From assembly GCA_046757965.1 (NCBI GenBank), contig JBHHZI010000203.1, positions 1 to 5,022 on the forward strand: a stretch of 5,022 bases of DNA, read 5' to 3'. How positions within the stretch are numbered: the first letter of the stretch is position 1; every line of letters starts with the position of its first letter. The notes under the pieces were generated by a model that did not search any database, was not told where the DNA came from, and saw nothing but the letters and a program-made list of their open reading frames with translations. The position numbers were made by a program, and so were the translations under genes. This document shows, one piece after another, positions 4,624-5,022 of this stretch. This DNA comes from JBHHZI01 sp046757965. Its GTDB lineage: Bacteria > Acidobacteriota > Polarisedimenticolia > SMYD01.

Positions 4624-5022
4624 ATGAAGATGCGGTTGGCGCTCGTCGTCGTGTTCACCATGCTCTCGGTCGGCGCCCAGGCGTCCGGATCGAATCTCGG
4701 CACGATCGATTTTCCGAATTCGGGCGCACGGGGGGCCCAGAACGCGTTCGTCCGGGCCGTCCTCCTGCTCCACAGCTTCGAGTACGACGATCTCAATCGC
4801 CTCACGCTCGCCGAGTCGTTCGACGGAGGAGCCGGCGGCGTAAACAAGGTCGAGCTATCGTACAGCCCCCGGGGTGCCACACGCACCGAGACCCAGAACG
4901 GCACCGTTGTCACCAGCACGCTCAACGCCGCCGACGAACGGGTAGAGCTCGGTGTCGCGGCGCTGAGTTTCGGCTGGCGGACACCGCGCGACGCTCTCGG
5001 CGGGGGTACCGACGTGAGCGCA
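4624..5022 (+). CDS. Secreted protein: TPR-family-like N-terminus followed by YD/Rhs-repeat-like sequence (partial, open at right edge)
   Basis: 133 residues are visible and the frame runs out of the window without a stop. Residues 1-20 are a signal peptide: basic MKMR, a hydrophobic core LALVVVFTMLSVG, and a cleavage site after AQA. Residues 27-56 (from TIDFPNSGARGAQ to VLLLHSFEYDD) match the opening segment of a group of exported tetratricopeptide-repeat proteins, where the motif normally continues into a helix such as AxxAF. Instead residues 52-65 read FEYDDLNRLTLAES, a good YD/Rhs repeat. They are followed by a second, degenerate unit, VELSYSPRGATRTETQNG (76-93), and by STLNAADERVEL (98-109), where the usual Tyr-Asp pairs are lost. 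No TPR helix pair is visible. The ribosome binding site AAGGGAG supports the start. The product is probably periplasmic or extracellular, with function unknown. It could be a true fusion, a degenerating gene or an assembly join. Confidence 0.72.
   Translation, partial: MKMRLALVVVFTMLSVGAQASGSNLGTIDFPNSGARGAQNAFVRAVLLLHSFEYDDLNRLTLAESFDGGAGGVNKVELSYSPRGATRTETQNGTVVTSTLNAADERVELGVAALSFGWRTPRDALGGGTDVSA

Noticed and set aside
4263..4925. Minus-strand 220-codon frame beginning with a hydrophobic-looking segment
   Set aside because: It runs antisense through the secreted-protein gene and across the divergent spacer into the cupin start. It has no ribosome binding site or domain and conflicts with the well-supported cupin start.
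1..5022. Search by eye for CRISPR arrays, tRNA/rRNA genes, insertion sequences and attachment sites
   Set aside because: No regularly spaced repeats, cloverleaf-like sequences, transposase motifs or flanking direct repeats were found.

Overview
The window comes from a GC-rich bacterial chromosome, roughly two-thirds G+C by eye, with third codon positions mostly G or C. The gene content (an ECF sigma factor with a one-pass membrane regulator bearing a LolA-like domain, a lysine-dehydrogenase-like oxidoreductase, and a secreted TPR/YD-type protein) resembles uncultured or environmental high-GC phyla such as Planctomycetota, Gemmatimonadota, Acidobacteriota, Myxococcota or the Krumholzibacteria/Eisenbacteria group. 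No marker gene decides between them, so the phylum is a guess.

Layout. Five genes lie on the minus strand and one on the plus strand. Read in transcription order on the minus strand: a small single-domain cupin (4312 to 3941); a 281-bp spacer; an ECF-type RNA polymerase sigma factor (3659 to 3072, GTG start); its overlapping putative anti-sigma/regulator (3115 to 1937); a strong GC-rich hairpin (1924 to 1891); a YgjP/SprT-like zinc metallopeptidase with a disordered tail (up to 1852, down to 1106); then, after 31 bp, a saccharopine/lysine dehydrogenase-family enzyme (1074 down to the window edge, lacking its C-terminus). On the plus strand, diverging from the cupin across a 311-bp spacer, a secreted protein starts at 4624 and runs open through the right edge.

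How the genes fit together. The sigma factor and membrane protein form one translationally coupled regulatory unit: they overlap by 44 bp, and a near-consensus Shine-Dalgarno sequence sits inside the sigma gene. The membrane protein has a cytoplasmic N-terminus, one helix and a large outer part, as expected for an envelope-sensing anti-sigma, but it has no zinc-binding HxxxCxxC motif. The metallopeptidase and dehydrogenase are close enough to be co-transcribed, but no shared pathway is evident. The cupin stands alone.

Most interesting points. (1) The metallopeptidase tail carries QLDLF, an exact match to the bacterial sliding-clamp-binding consensus, suggesting a bacterial parallel to the PCNA-binding DNA-protein-crosslink protease Spartan. 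(2) The plus-strand secreted protein reads as a TPR-family N-terminus joined in frame to Rhs/YD-repeat-like sequence exactly at the peptide FEYDD, which both families share. (3) A 12-codon mini-ORF is linked by ATGA overlaps to both the metallopeptidase stop and the dehydrogenase start, and the dehydrogenase lacks a clear ribosome binding site. (4) A 21-bp perfect inverted repeat lies just upstream of the possible sigma-gene -10 box. No complete undescribed system can be demonstrated from sequence alone. No CRISPR, tRNA, rRNA or insertion sequence was seen.
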